A stretch of 64,000 bases of DNA from NCBI RefSeq assembly GCF_001976065.1, contig NZ_MNAH01000005.1, forward strand, positions 73,248-137,247. Direction: 5' to 3'. Below, in pieces: positions 51,683 through 60,017 of this stretch. A model generated the notes under the pieces. It was given only the letters and a program-made list of their open reading frames with translations. It searched no databases and was not told the origin of the DNA. Source of the DNA: Pseudomonas putida (GTDB lineage: Bacteria > Pseudomonadota > Gammaproteobacteria > Pseudomonadales > Pseudomonadaceae). How positions within the stretch are numbered: the first letter of the stretch is position 1; the number at the start of each line of letters is the position of its first letter. The position numbers and the translations under genes are program-made.

Positions 51683-52360
51683 TCAGTCGCCGAAGTCTTC
51701 CCAGCCGCCCATCTGTTTCCAGCGATTGACGATGCCGCAGAACAGCTCGGCCGTCTTCTCGGTGTCGTAGCGAGCCGAGTGGGCCTCGCGACCGTCGAAG
51801 TCGATATCGGCGGCCTGGCAAGCCTTGGCCAGCACGGTTTGACCATAGGCCAGACCGGCGAGTGTCGCGGTATCGAAACTGGAGAATGGATGGAACGGGT
51901 TGCGTTTCATGTCCAGGCGCGCGACCGCGGCATTGAGGAAGCCCAGGTCGAAGCTGCTGTTGTGCCCAACCAGGATCGCCCGTTTGCAACCGTTGGCCTT
52001 GAGTGCCTTGCGCACGCCGCGGAAGATATCGTTCAGCGCTGCTTCTTCACTCACCGCCATGCGCAGCGGGTGATCGAGCTTGATCCCGGTGAACTCCAGG
52101 GCTGCCGCTTCGATGTTCGCACCTTCAAAGGGCTCGACCCGGAAGAAGTAGGTGTGATCCGGGTACACAAAACCCTTTTCATCCATCGCGATCGTCGTCG
52201 CGGCGATTTCCAGCAGGGCGTCGGTGGCCGAGTTGAAACCACCGGTTTCTACGTCGACGACAACCGGCAGGTAGCCACGGAACCGGGCGGCCATTGGATG
52301 ACGGGAACCGCCGCCACCGCCTTGACCTTCCTGTTCGTCGTCGAAATGGTCTTCACTCAC
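51683..52360 (-). CDS. rnt: Ribonuclease T
   Basis: This 225-residue DEDD-family 3'-5' exonuclease trims tRNA and stable RNA ends. The catalytic acidic residues are in VVVDVETGGFNS and the GHNSSFDLGFLNAAV region, with the late HSARYDTEKTAEL block. It overlaps pyrC by 4 bases and is the second gene of that pair. Confidence 0.95.
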   Translation of the reverse strand: MSEDHFDDEQEGQGGGGGSRHPMAARFRGYLPVVVDVETGGFNSATDALLEIAATTIAMDEKGFVYPDHTYFFRVEPFEGANIEAAALEFTGIKLDHPLRMAVSEEAALNDIFRGVRKALKANGCKRAILVGHNSSFDLGFLNAAVARLDMKRNPFHPFSSFDTATLAGLAYGQTVLAKACQAADIDFDGREAHSARYDTEKTAELFCGIVNRWKQMGGWEDFGD

Positions 52361-53403
52361 GCGTGTTCCTCCAGCAGGCGCCAGCGCAGTTTTTCACCGG
52401 CGCGCAGCGGGATAACGGTCAGCTCGCCAAATGGAAGGCTGGTCGGGGCGGTCCATTCTTCGCGGACCAGGGTAATACGATCGGTGTTTGCCGGCAGGCC
52501 ATAGAAGCGCGGGCCGTTGAGGCTGGCGAAGGCTTCGAGCTTGTCCAGCGCGTTGCGCTGTTCGAAGGCTTCGGCGTACATCTCGATCGCCGCATAAGCG
52601 GTGTAGCAACCGGCACAGCCACAGGCAGCTTCCTTGGCGTGCTGGGCGTGGGGCGCCGAGTCGGTGCCGAGAAAGAATTTTTCGCTGCCGCTGGTGGCGG
52701 CGTCGAGCAAGGCTTCCTGGTGGGTATTGCGCTTGAGGATCGGCAGGCAGTAGAAGTGCGGCCGAATCCCGCCCACCAGCATGTGGTTGCGGTTGTACAG
52801 CAGGTGATGCGCGGTGATGGTCGCGCCAACGTTGGCCCCAGCCGAGTTGACGAACTGCACGGCGTCAGCGGTGGTGATGTGTTCGAACACCACCTTGAGG
52901 GTCGGGAAACGCTCGACTACACGACGCATGTGTTCATCGATGAAGATTTTTTCGCGGTCGAACACGTCGACATCGCCGCGGGTGACTTCACCGTGGATCA
53001 ACAAGGGCATCCCGACTTCGGCCATGGCCTCCAGCGCAGGGAAGATCTTGTCGATGCTGGTGACGCCCGAGTCCGAGTTGGTGGTCGCCCCGGCCGGGTA
53101 CAGCTTGGCGGCGTGCACGAAACCGCTGGCCTTGGCCTCGCGAATCTCTTCAGGCTGGGTGCGGTCGGTGAGGTAGAGGACCATCAGCGGCTCAAACGGG
53201 CTGCCGGCCGGACGGGCAGCGAGAATCCGCTGGCGATAGCCGTCGGCTTCAGCCGCATTGCGCACCGGTGGTACCAGGTTGGGCATGATGATGGCGCGAC
53301 CAAAGGTGCGCGCGACATCCGCGACGGTATTGGTCAACACGGCACCATCGCGAAGATGAATGTGCCAGTCGTCGGGGCGCAGCAGGGTCAGGCGGTCGGA
53401 CAT
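52357..53403 (-). CDS. pyrC: Dihydroorotase
   Basis: The 348-residue zinc amidohydrolase catalyses the third step of pyrimidine synthesis. Metal ligands include the HxH in DDWHIHLRDG, His in LIHGEVT, His in VFEHITT and the late Asp in GTDSAPHAQHAK. The size fits class II bacterial PyrC. It is translationally coupled to rnt by a 4-base overlap. Confidence 0.95.
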   Translation of the reverse strand: MSDRLTLLRPDDWHIHLRDGAVLTNTVADVARTFGRAIIMPNLVPPVRNAAEADGYRQRILAARPAGSPFEPLMVLYLTDRTQPEEIREAKASGFVHAAKLYPAGATTNSDSGVTSIDKIFPALEAMAEVGMPLLIHGEVTRGDVDVFDREKIFIDEHMRRVVERFPTLKVVFEHITTADAVQFVNSAGANVGATITAHHLLYNRNHMLVGGIRPHFYCLPILKRNTHQEALLDAATSGSEKFFLGTDSAPHAQHAKEAACGCAGCYTAYAAIEMYAEAFEQRNALDKLEAFASLNGPRFYGLPANTDRITLVREEWTAPTSLPFGELTVIPLRAGEKLRWRLLEEHA

Positions 53404-53470
53404 GAGGGGATTCCAGGCGGGTCAAACTGAGGGGAATGCTACCGGAAAAGACTCTTGCAGGCACCCGCTA

Positions 53471-53497
53471 TCAAGTTTTACGGGAAGCTTCCGATAT
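53471..53497 (+). promoter_or_regulatory. Sigma28 (FliA) promoter of motY
   Basis: TCAAGTTT, 11 bases, then TCCGATAT matches the FliA consensus TAAAGTTT-N11-GCCGATAA at 13 of 16 positions with exact spacing. It lies 65 bases from the chosen motY start, almost the same distance as the FliA site before cheV. Confidence 0.8.
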
Positions 53498-53562
53498 CCA
53501 ACAGGTATGCCGTAGACATCTGTGTGTCGGTCTTTTGTCGTAAGAAGCCAGTGGAGCCTCCC

Positions 53563-54468
53563 GTGCGCCAGCGTTATTTTGCCTTGCTCAGTGTGTTTGC
53601 CAGCCTTCCTGCGTTGGCGCTCACGTTCCAGACTCGCCTGGAGAGTATTGAGTGGACGGTCGAAGGCGATAAATTCGAGTGCCGTCTGAGTCAGCCGATC
53701 ACCGATTTCGGCTCGGGTGAATTCGTGCGGCGCGCCGGGGAGCAGGCGACATTTCGCTTGAATGCCTACAACGCAATGATGGGCGGAGGTTCTGCGACCT
53801 TGCTGGCCGCCGCTGCGCCTTGGCAGCCGGGACGCGGTGATATCGACCTGGGTACGGTGAGAATCGGCAGCGGCAACATCCTGTTCAACAGTTCGCAGGC
53901 ACAGGCCGGACGCTTGATCAGCGGCCTGATGGACGGGCGCAGTCCTGTGGTCCGGCACGCCTCGGGCGATGGCCGGGTATCGGAGGTGCGTTTGTTGCCG
54001 GTCAGGTTTACCAAGGCCTTTGCCGATTATCAGGGGTGCGTGGCCAAGTTGCTGCCGCAGAACTTCGATCAGGTCAAGCAATCGCAGATCGGCTTCCCAG
54101 GTGGCGGTATCGATCTGGATGCGGCCGCCAAGGCCAGGCTGCAGGTCATGCTGGAGTACATGAAAGCCGATCCGACGGTCAACCGCATCGAGCTTGACGG
54201 CCACTCCGACAACAGCGGCAACCGCCTGACCAACCGCGACCTGTCACGGCGTCGGGCGCTGGCGGTGATGGAGTTCTTCAAGGCCAACGGCATCCAGGAG
54301 TCGCAAATCACCCTGCGTTTCCATGGCGAGCGTTATCCCTTGGCACCCAATACCAGCAACGCCAACCGCGCGAAAAACCGTCGGGTAGCGATACGCCTGG
54401 AGCGGGGAACTCCTGCCGAGCAGGTGGCCCCTCAAGGGACGAAGCCGGCCACGTCGGCAACTTCCTGA
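53563..54468 (+). CDS. motY: Flagellar T-ring protein MotY
   Basis: The 301-residue periplasmic protein has a signal peptide (RQRYFALLSVFASLPALA), an N-terminal domain that binds the flagellar basal body (TFQTRLESIEWTVEGDKFEC) and a C-terminal OmpA peptidoglycan-binding domain (NRIELDGHSDNSGNRLTNRD). MotY supports the sodium- or proton-driven stators in polar flagella. GTG at 53563 is chosen with GGAG six bases before it; GTG 53551 is an alternative. A FliA promoter precedes it. Confidence 0.9.
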   Translation: MRQRYFALLSVFASLPALALTFQTRLESIEWTVEGDKFECRLSQPITDFGSGEFVRRAGEQATFRLNAYNAMMGGGSATLLAAAAPWQPGRGDIDLGTVRIGSGNILFNSSQAQAGRLISGLMDGRSPVVRHASGDGRVSEVRLLPVRFTKAFADYQGCVAKLLPQNFDQVKQSQIGFPGGGIDLDAAAKARLQVMLEYMKADPTVNRIELDGHSDNSGNRLTNRDLSRRRALAVMEFFKANGIQESQITLRFHGERYPLAPNTSNANRAKNRRVAIRLERGTPAEQVAPQGTKPATSATS

Positions 54469-54480
54469 CCTTTTTGTCAT

Positions 54481-54543
54481 CGTCGCGCTCTCGACATAAT
54501 CTGTCGCTTCGTCGTCATAAGCTGTCGCGCCACTGTAAATTAT
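54481..54543 (+). promoter_or_regulatory. Three tandem ArgR-type half-sites before argG
   Basis: Three head-to-tail 21-base units start at 54481 (CGTCGC), 54502 (TGTCGC) and 54523 (TGTCGC). The Pseudomonas ArgR half-site is TGTCGC-N8-AA-N5. The third unit fits exactly; the second has CA for AA; the first differs in one base of the hexamer and also has CA. A -10-like CATAAT (54495-54500) and TTGTCA (54474-54479, 15-base spacing) overlap, so ArgR binding should repress argG. Confidence 0.75.
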
Positions 54544-54597
54544 CTTGTATGGGCGGTAGACTTGACGGCTTTCCGTAGAACCCCGTGGAGTGATGGC

Positions 54598-55815
54598 ATG
54601 GCGGACGTAAACAAGGTCGTTCTGGCGTATTCCGGCGGCCTGGACACTTCGGTGATCCTCAAGTGGCTGCAGGATACTTATAACTGTGAAGTGGTGACCT
54701 TCACCGCTGACCTGGGTCAGGGCGAAGAGGTCGAACCTGCACGCGCCAAGGCTCAAGCCATGGGCGTGAAAGAGATCTACATCGACGACTTGCGCGAAGA
54801 GTTCGTGCGCGATTTCGTTTTCCCGATGTTCCGCGCCAACACCGTTTACGAAGGCGAGTACCTGCTGGGTACTTCCATCGCTCGTCCGTTGATCGCCAAA
54901 CGCCTGATCGAAATCGCCAACGAAACCGGCGCCGATGCCATTTCCCACGGCGCCACCGGCAAGGGTAACGACCAGGTTCGTTTCGAACTGGGCGCCTACG
55001 CCTTGAAGCCAGGCGTAAAAGTGATCGCACCTTGGCGCGAATGGGACCTGCTGTCCCGTGAAAAGCTGATGGATTACGCTGAAAAGCACGCGATCCCGAT
55101 CGAGCGTCACGGCAAGAAGAAATCCCCGTACTCGATGGATGCCAACCTGCTGCACATCTCCTATGAAGGCGGCGTGCTGGAAGACACCTGGACCGAGCAC
55201 GAAGAAGACATGTGGCGCTGGACCGTCTCCCCGGAGAAGGCTCCCGACAAGCCGCAGTACCTGGAACTGACCTACCGCAACGGCGACATCGTGGCACTGG
55301 ACGGCGTCGAAATGACCCCGGCCACCGTGCTGGCGACCCTGAACCGCATCGGTGGCGAGCATGGTATCGGCCGCCTGGACATCGTCGAGAACCGTTACGT
55401 GGGCATGAAGTCCCGTGGCTGCTACGAAACCCCTGGCGGCACCATCATGCTGCGTGCCCACCGTGCGATCGAATCGATCACCCTGGACCGCGAAGTGGCT
55501 CACCTCAAAGACGAGTTGATGCCAAAGTATGCCAGCCTGATCTACACCGGTTACTGGTGGAGCCCTGAGCGTCTGATGCTGCAACAGATGATCGACGCTT
55601 CCCAGGCCCACGTGAACGGCGTTGTTCGCCTGAAGCTGTACAAGGGCAACGTGATCGTCACCGGTCGCAAGTCCGACGAGTCGCTGTTCGACGCCAATAT
55701 TGCCACTTTCGAAGAAGATGGCGGCGCGTACAACCAGGCCGACGCAGCGGGCTTCATCAAGCTCAACGCCTTGCGCATGCGCATCGCGGCGAACAAAGGT
55801 CGCAAGCTTTTCTGA
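54598..55815 (+). CDS. argG: Argininosuccinate synthase
   Basis: The 405-residue enzyme joins citrulline and aspartate with ATP in arginine synthesis. The ATP-binding PP-motif is VLAYSGGLDTSVILKWL; further signatures are HGATGKGNDQVRFEL and LRAHRAIESITLDRE. A GGAG ribosome-binding site lies 8 bases before the ATG. Three ArgR-type half-sites precede it. Confidence 0.97.
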   Translation: MADVNKVVLAYSGGLDTSVILKWLQDTYNCEVVTFTADLGQGEEVEPARAKAQAMGVKEIYIDDLREEFVRDFVFPMFRANTVYEGEYLLGTSIARPLIAKRLIEIANETGADAISHGATGKGNDQVRFELGAYALKPGVKVIAPWREWDLLSREKLMDYAEKHAIPIERHGKKKSPYSMDANLLHISYEGGVLEDTWTEHEEDMWRWTVSPEKAPDKPQYLELTYRNGDIVALDGVEMTPATVLATLNRIGGEHGIGRLDIVENRYVGMKSRGCYETPGGTIMLRAHRAIESITLDREVAHLKDELMPKYASLIYTGYWWSPERLMLQQMIDASQAHVNGVVRLKLYKGNVIVTGRKSDESLFDANIATFEEDGGAYNQADAAGFIKLNALRMRIAANKGRKLF

Positions 55816-55919
55816 GATCTTTGACGTAATGCAATGTGTGGCCCGGTCATCGACAGGGCCACACATTTGAAAGGGGGTGAGTTGCTAAATGCCCGCATCA
55901 GTGTCCTTTTCCGTTTTTG

Positions 55920-56651
55920 CTATTGCCCCTCTCGATTCCCTTCTGAATGATCGTCAATCGCAACGGACTGCCGTGCGTCGATTGGCAAGTGTTCGTCAAT
56001 GACCGTCAAATCCTGCGAATTCAAATTGTAGGCAGCACAGAACGTCGTGCGGCAGTGTTTTCTCACGTGTTTTGAAGGGCGCGCTGCATCTTGCTTCAAT
56101 CTTGAATCCGATTCGGTACAGGTGAGAAATACGACTGCACGTGCAGCTTTTCCCGGCTTGATCTGCAAACTCTCCAACACATGGCTGAATCCGGTCTGTC
56201 CTGTCATCTCGCGCGCATCAATTACATACAGGTCCTTCAACCGTTCAGGCAGACGCACATGATGGTGGAGTGCCGAAAGGGCAACCATTTCTGGCGGTGG
56301 GTCTTGTGCCTTGGACGGGCGACGAGTGTATCGGCCGTCAGTGACTGATGTCCTGCCGGCGGGCTTTCTGCTCTTCCTGTTCTCGGCTTGCTCGGCGCCG
56401 TCCATGGCTTTTATGAAATGCTTTCCCTTTTCAAAGTCGGACGGGGCATAGAGCGATCGATAGTTAAAGTTGAGTGTGGCGAAGAATAGCAACAGCAAAT
56501 AAAAGGGAAAGCTGATCAGGAACCAGACGTAGACGTCCCTATCCTCGTCATCAAGAAAGGGCAGCGAAACGGCGGCTGATGTTTCAGACAAAGTTGCGAA
56601 TATCGCGATCACTGTCATGGGGTTGCTTATTCTTTTTCTTATCTTGTTCAT
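55920..56651 (-). CDS. Unknown protein with two N-terminal membrane helices
   Basis: The 243-residue protein shows hydrophobic segments at about 13-30 (TVIAIFATLSETSAAVSLPF, only partly hydrophobic) and 43-62 (WFLISFPFYLLLLFFATLNF). A charged linker with a Pro-rich stretch (about 80-120) follows, then a possible alpha/beta domain (about 130-210: LKDLYVIDAREM, then ARAVVFLTC). Three Cys lie in the last 75 residues. No family was recognised. Codon use is less GC-rich than its neighbours, and it sits at the edge of an AT-rich gap, which suggests recent acquisition. It is convergent with argG. Confidence 0.7.
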   Translation of the reverse strand: MNKIRKRISNPMTVIAIFATLSETSAAVSLPFLDDEDRDVYVWFLISFPFYLLLLFFATLNFNYRSLYAPSDFEKGKHFIKAMDGAEQAENRKSRKPAGRTSVTDGRYTRRPSKAQDPPPEMVALSALHHHVRLPERLKDLYVIDAREMTGQTGFSHVLESLQIKPGKAARAVVFLTCTESDSRLKQDAARPSKHVRKHCRTTFCAAYNLNSQDLTVIDEHLPIDARQSVAIDDHSEGNREGQ

Positions 56652-57158
56652 TTCAAGTCTCCTTGGCAGGTGCGTGTCTGCTTTTGATTTTGTGTATCTA
56701 GCGGATATTGAATATTCAGGATTAACATTTATTCAGTGTCGGGTGTGCGCTATCCTGTTTGTGTTTATCTTATAATCGATGATGTGATGATTTTTGCTGT
56801 AAGAACGAGTGGATAAGTTGTGTGTGATATTTCTTTAGTGCGCGTTGATATTGGATGATCCCGGCTGTCTTTGGAAATGCGGGCAGGTTTGATACATGTC
56901 TGATCGCTGTCTGGAAGTCAAATTCCCCTTATTTTTTTGTTGCAGGTCGAAACAAAAAAATAATCACAATCGGAAAGTCAAGTCTTCAAAAAAAGTTTTC
57001 TTTCCTCTGATTTATTGGATTTCTTGTAAGAAAATTCCTGAATTTTTGTAGGGAATGTCTCTCGGTGCGAGTGGTTGGGGGGAGCGACATGCCAGGGAGG
57101 AAACGACTAGGCTATTGTGCGGGCTCTAAAAATTCGAACAGCGAAATTGGACTTGCCC
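56652..57158. other. AT-rich intergenic region with a perfect 13-bp inverted repeat
   Basis: About 500 bases, clearly richer in A+T than the rest of the window, separate the unknown membrane protein from the divergent response regulator. It contains TATAAT at 56771-56776 and an exact inverted repeat at 56929-56963. No convincing ORF was found. Confidence 0.6.
56929..56963. repeat. Perfect A/T inverted repeat
   Basis: TTATTTTTTTGTT and AACAAAAAAATAA are exact reverse complements around the 9-base loop GCAGGTCGA. The stem is almost all A-T, so it is a poor terminator; an operator or a recombination remnant is more likely. Confidence 0.6.
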
Positions 57159-57785
57159 ATGAATAAAGTGCTGATTGTGGATGATCACCCCGTCATTCGT
57201 CTTGCGGTACGAATGCTGATGGAGCGTCATGGCTACGAAGTCATTGCAGAAACAGATAATGGTGTGGACGCATTACAACTAGCCCGCGAATACCTGCCGG
57301 ATATTGTCATCCTGGATATTGGAATACCGAAACTGGATGGGCTGGAAGTAATTGCACGACTGACATCGGCCGCGATGCCGATGAAAGTGCTGATATTGAC
57401 TTCCCAGTCCCCTGGGCATTTTTCCATGCGCTGCATGCAGTCGGGAGCCGCCGGCTATGTCTGCAAACAACAGGACCTCACGGAGTTGCTCAGTGCAATA
57501 AAAGCGGTCTTGTCAGGCTACAGTTACTTTCCCAACCAGGCCTTGCATACAGTGCGTGCCAGTCTTGGTAACGCCAGTGAAGCCGACATGGTGGATCGTT
57601 TGTCAGGACGGGAAATGATGGTGTTGCAACAGTTGGCCCGGGGCAAGACCAATAAAGAGATTGCCGATGGAATGTTTCTCAGCAACAAGACCGTCAGTAC
57701 CTACAAGACCCGATTGCTGTTGAAGCTCAATGCGCGCTCCCTGGTGGATCTGATCGAACTGGCCCAGCGTAACGGCCTGGCATGA
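57159..57785 (+). CDS. Orphan LuxR/NarL-family response regulator
   Basis: The 208-residue regulator has a receiver domain (VLIVDDHPVIRLAVRML; phospho-acceptor in IVILDIGIPKLDG; Lys in GYVCKQQD) and a C-terminal LuxR helix-turn-helix (RLSGREMMVLQQLARGKTNK, then LSNKTVSTYKTRLL). It resembles BvgA/EvgA/RocA-type regulators that work with hybrid sensor kinases, but no kinase gene is nearby. The ATG at 57159 gives the usual start NKVLIVDDHP; the ribosome-binding site is weak. A possible upstream start at 57117 adds 14 residues. Confidence 0.9.
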   Translation: MNKVLIVDDHPVIRLAVRMLMERHGYEVIAETDNGVDALQLAREYLPDIVILDIGIPKLDGLEVIARLTSAAMPMKVLILTSQSPGHFSMRCMQSGAAGYVCKQQDLTELLSAIKAVLSGYSYFPNQALHTVRASLGNASEADMVDRLSGREMMVLQQLARGKTNKEIADGMFLSNKTVSTYKTRLLLKLNARSLVDLIELAQRNGLA

Positions 57786-57843
57786 TGAGCCTGCGTCTGA
57801 CGAAGTGCGCCAGGCGAGTACCTATCGCGGTTCGGCACTTGGT

Positions 57844-57872
57844 AAAAAGCCTCCGTTTCGGGAGGCTTTTAG
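57844..57872. terminator. Bidirectional terminator between the LuxR-type regulator and the PA3496-family gene
   Basis: AAAAGCCTCC and GGGAGGCTTTT form a perfect stem on a short GTTTC-type loop with A and T flanks, serving the convergent genes. Confidence 0.88.
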
Positions 57873-57875
57873 GTT

Positions 57876-58055
57876 TTACAAGTCAAAATCGTAATCGGCC
57901 AATTGCTTTTGCAGTCGGCGCTCCTCCAGCAGATTGTCGATGGTCCGGCGCTTGCTCAGGTTGGTTTTCGCTACTTCAACCACCGGCTCGGCGTCATCAG
58001 CCTCTACGGGGGTGAAGTCGTCATCTACGTCCAATTGCTCTTTGCCAGTGCTCAT
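57876..58055 (-). CDS. PA3496-family small protein
   Basis: The 59-codon gene encodes an acidic, charged small protein starting MSTGKEQLDVDDDF and ending with a basic-acidic helix (KRRTIDNLLEERRLQKQLAD). TGGAG lies upstream of the ATG. Location next to nth matches PA3496 of P. aeruginosa, whose family is listed as a putative envelope integrity protein; no signal peptide or membrane segment is visible, so that role is not evident from sequence. Confidence 0.8.
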   Translation of the reverse strand: MSTGKEQLDVDDDFTPVEADDAEPVVEVAKTNLSKRRTIDNLLEERRLQKQLADYDFDL

Positions 58056-58161
58056 TTAGTTACTCCAGGCGAAGAAGGCCTTTGGGGCTCCTTATATCGA
58101 CAATCCTGCGATGGGTAAAAAAGATTTTTTCAATCGATAAATCGATAAACCCAATAGCGGC

Positions 58162-58800
58162 TCAATCGTCCGAGGTCTTGTGCTTGTATTCGCACAGGTC
58201 TTCGATCCGGCAACTGCCGCAGCGAGGCTTGCGGGCCAGGCAGACATAACGTCCATGAAGAATCAGCCAGTGATGGGAGTCGAGCAGGTACTCCTTGGGC
58301 ACAAACTTCATCAATTTTTTCTCGACTTCCACCACATTTTTGCCCGGCGCGATGCCGGTGCGGTTACTGACTCGAAAAATGTGGGTGTCCACGGCCATCG
58401 TCAACTGGCGGAATGCAGTATTGAGCACAACGTTGGCGGTCTTGCGACCAACGCCAGGCAAGGCTTCCAGTTCTTCGCGGGTCTGCGGCACTTCACCGGC
58501 ATGACGCTCAACCAGCAGGCGGCAGGTCTCGATCACGTTTTTTGCCTTGCTGTTGTACAGGCCGATGGTCTTGATGTATTCCGACAATCCTTCAACCCCC
58601 AAGGCATGCATCGCCGCGGGGGTATTGGCGACCGGAAACAGTTTTGCCGTGGCCTTGTTCACGCCGACATCGGTGGATTGCGCGGAAAGAATCACCGCAA
58701 TCAGCAATTCAAAGGGTGAGGAGTAGGCCAGTTCGGTCTTCGGTTCCGGATTGTCTTCATGCAGCCTGCGGAAAATTTCCAGACGTTTTGCAGCATTCAT
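58162..58800 (-). CDS. nth: Endonuclease III (DNA glycosylase/AP lyase)
   Basis: This 212-residue base-excision repair enzyme removes oxidised pyrimidines. It has the helix-hairpin-helix LPGVGRKTANVV with catalytic Lys, the catalytic Asp in AVDTHIFRVSNR, and the C-terminal [4Fe-4S] pattern C-x6-C-x2-C-x5-C (CLARKPRCGSCRIEDLC). It follows rnfE by 25 bases, as in the rsx-nth operon of E. coli. Confidence 0.96.
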   Translation of the reverse strand: MNAAKRLEIFRRLHEDNPEPKTELAYSSPFELLIAVILSAQSTDVGVNKATAKLFPVANTPAAMHALGVEGLSEYIKTIGLYNSKAKNVIETCRLLVERHAGEVPQTREELEALPGVGRKTANVVLNTAFRQLTMAVDTHIFRVSNRTGIAPGKNVVEVEKKLMKFVPKEYLLDSHHWLILHGRYVCLARKPRCGSCRIEDLCEYKHKTSDD

Positions 58801-58825
58801 GGGCGATGCGTTTCCTCGAAGGCAG

Positions 58826-59413
58826 TCAGTGTGAGCGTGTGGTGCGGTGCCAGGCTTGCCAGGCGGCGATCAGCAATCCCAGCAGTATGAAGCCGCCAGG
58901 GGCCAGCGTGGCCAGTCGCATGCCACCGTCAGCGGACAGCACCCAGCCTTGCCAGTCCGCGTGCGTGACAGCAGCCAGCCACGGTAGATGATTGCCGAGT
59001 GTCCCGTAACCGATGATTTCGCGCAGCAGACCCAAAGCCACCATCATTGCGCCGAACAGGCCACACAGGCGCCAGCGCTCTCGCCAAGGGCTCTGGAAGA
59101 AATCGGAGCGCTCCAGCACGACGCATTGCAAGGCGATCAAGCCGGCATAGATCCCGGCATGCTGGTGCCATTGCAGCGACCAGGCCTGCGCGCCAATTTC
59201 TGCACAACTGGTCAACGTGGCGGCAAGCAGTACGCTGGCCGGCAAATGGGCCGCCGGGAGCAGGCGCGAGCGCAAGGCGTTCATGCCCAGGCCGAAGGCA
59301 CTGGTCACGACAATGAACATCAGCCACAGCCCCAGGGCATTCACCAGTGAGTCGGTGGCGCCAATCAACGGTGCGAGCATCAAGGTGTTCTGCAACTGCA
59401 ACGGGTTACTCAT
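58826..59413 (-). CDS. rnfE: Divergent Rnf complex subunit RnfE
   Basis: The 195-residue, about six-helix membrane subunit is placed by NALGLWLMF, LREIIGYGTLG and the LAPGGFILLGLLIA end. Where E. coli RsxE has a Cys in LGLCPL, the sequence reads MLAPLIG (Ala14). The second conserved Cys is kept (LQCVV, Cys97). The N-terminus is shorter than in E. coli. ATG at 59413 is chosen; ATG 59449 would add 12 residues. It overlaps rnfG by 8 bases. Confidence 0.85.
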   Translation of the reverse strand: MSNPLQLQNTLMLAPLIGATDSLVNALGLWLMFIVVTSAFGLGMNALRSRLLPAAHLPASVLLAATLTSCAEIGAQAWSLQWHQHAGIYAGLIALQCVVLERSDFFQSPWRERWRLCGLFGAMMVALGLLREIIGYGTLGNHLPWLAAVTHADWQGWVLSADGGMRLATLAPGGFILLGLLIAAWQAWHRTTRSH

Positions 59414-60017
59414 CGGAAGGGCCCCCAAGCAGTGAGTGCCGGTGCTCATCGAAATAGCGCAAGGCGTCGTGGGTGGCGTTGATCACCGCTCTTGAGGTGA
59501 TCGTCGCCCCCGCGATCTGGTCGAAATGTCCCTGGTCCTTTTTCAAGGCCCAACCATTGTCACCCGGATCGGTTCGGGACTTGCCGGAAAATGCACCAAG
59601 CCAGGCATTGGGCCAGTCGGCGATGCGTGCGCCGAGCCCCGGGGTTTCCGTTTGCTTGAGGGTTTTGACCCCCAGCAGTCTGCCGTCGAGATCGATAGCG
59701 ATCAATAAGTCGATGGTGCCGGCGTAACCCAAGGCCTGGCTACGTAACAGCACGGCACAGGCTCGGCCGGCGTTGGTCGCGCGGTAACCCGCCAGCAGCG
59801 TGCTGTTGCCCAGCGCGGTGTTTTCGAGCGTGAGCGGTTGGTCCAGCGGTTGGTTGTCGTAGCTGCCGGGCGGTAGCAGGTCCAGCAGGTAACGACTGTC
59901 GATCAGGCGCTGCTCAGCCGCTATTCGTGGCGCGCTGCCGTGCTGTGCGAGATAGGTCAGGCCTGCCCCCAGGGCTGCCAGTAAGACGAGGATGGCGGCG
60001 CTCGACGCTCGGCTCAT
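59406..60017 (-). CDS. rnfG: Rnf complex flavoprotein subunit RnfG
   Basis: The 203-residue protein has an N-terminal membrane helix (AAILVLLAALGAGLTYLA) and a periplasmic FMN-binding domain. The flavinylation motif GATITSRAV (Thr) near residue 170 and TPGLGARI are conserved. FMN is linked by ApbE. The start at 60017 overlaps rnfD by 4 bases. Confidence 0.9.
   Translation of the reverse strand: MSRASSAAILVLLAALGAGLTYLAQHGSAPRIAAEQRLIDSRYLLDLLPPGSYDNQPLDQPLTLENTALGNSTLLAGYRATNAGRACAVLLRSQALGYAGTIDLLIAIDLDGRLLGVKTLKQTETPGLGARIADWPNAWLGAFSGKSRTDPGDNGWALKKDQGHFDQIAGATITSRAVINATHDALRYFDEHRHSLLGGPSDE

Noticed and set aside
51651..51690. Half REP-like sequence (CTGTGGGAGCAGGTGCGCACC) between the peroxiredoxin terminator and rnt
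   Set aside because: Only one degenerate arm is visible with no inverted partner, so it may be a decayed REP but is not supportable.
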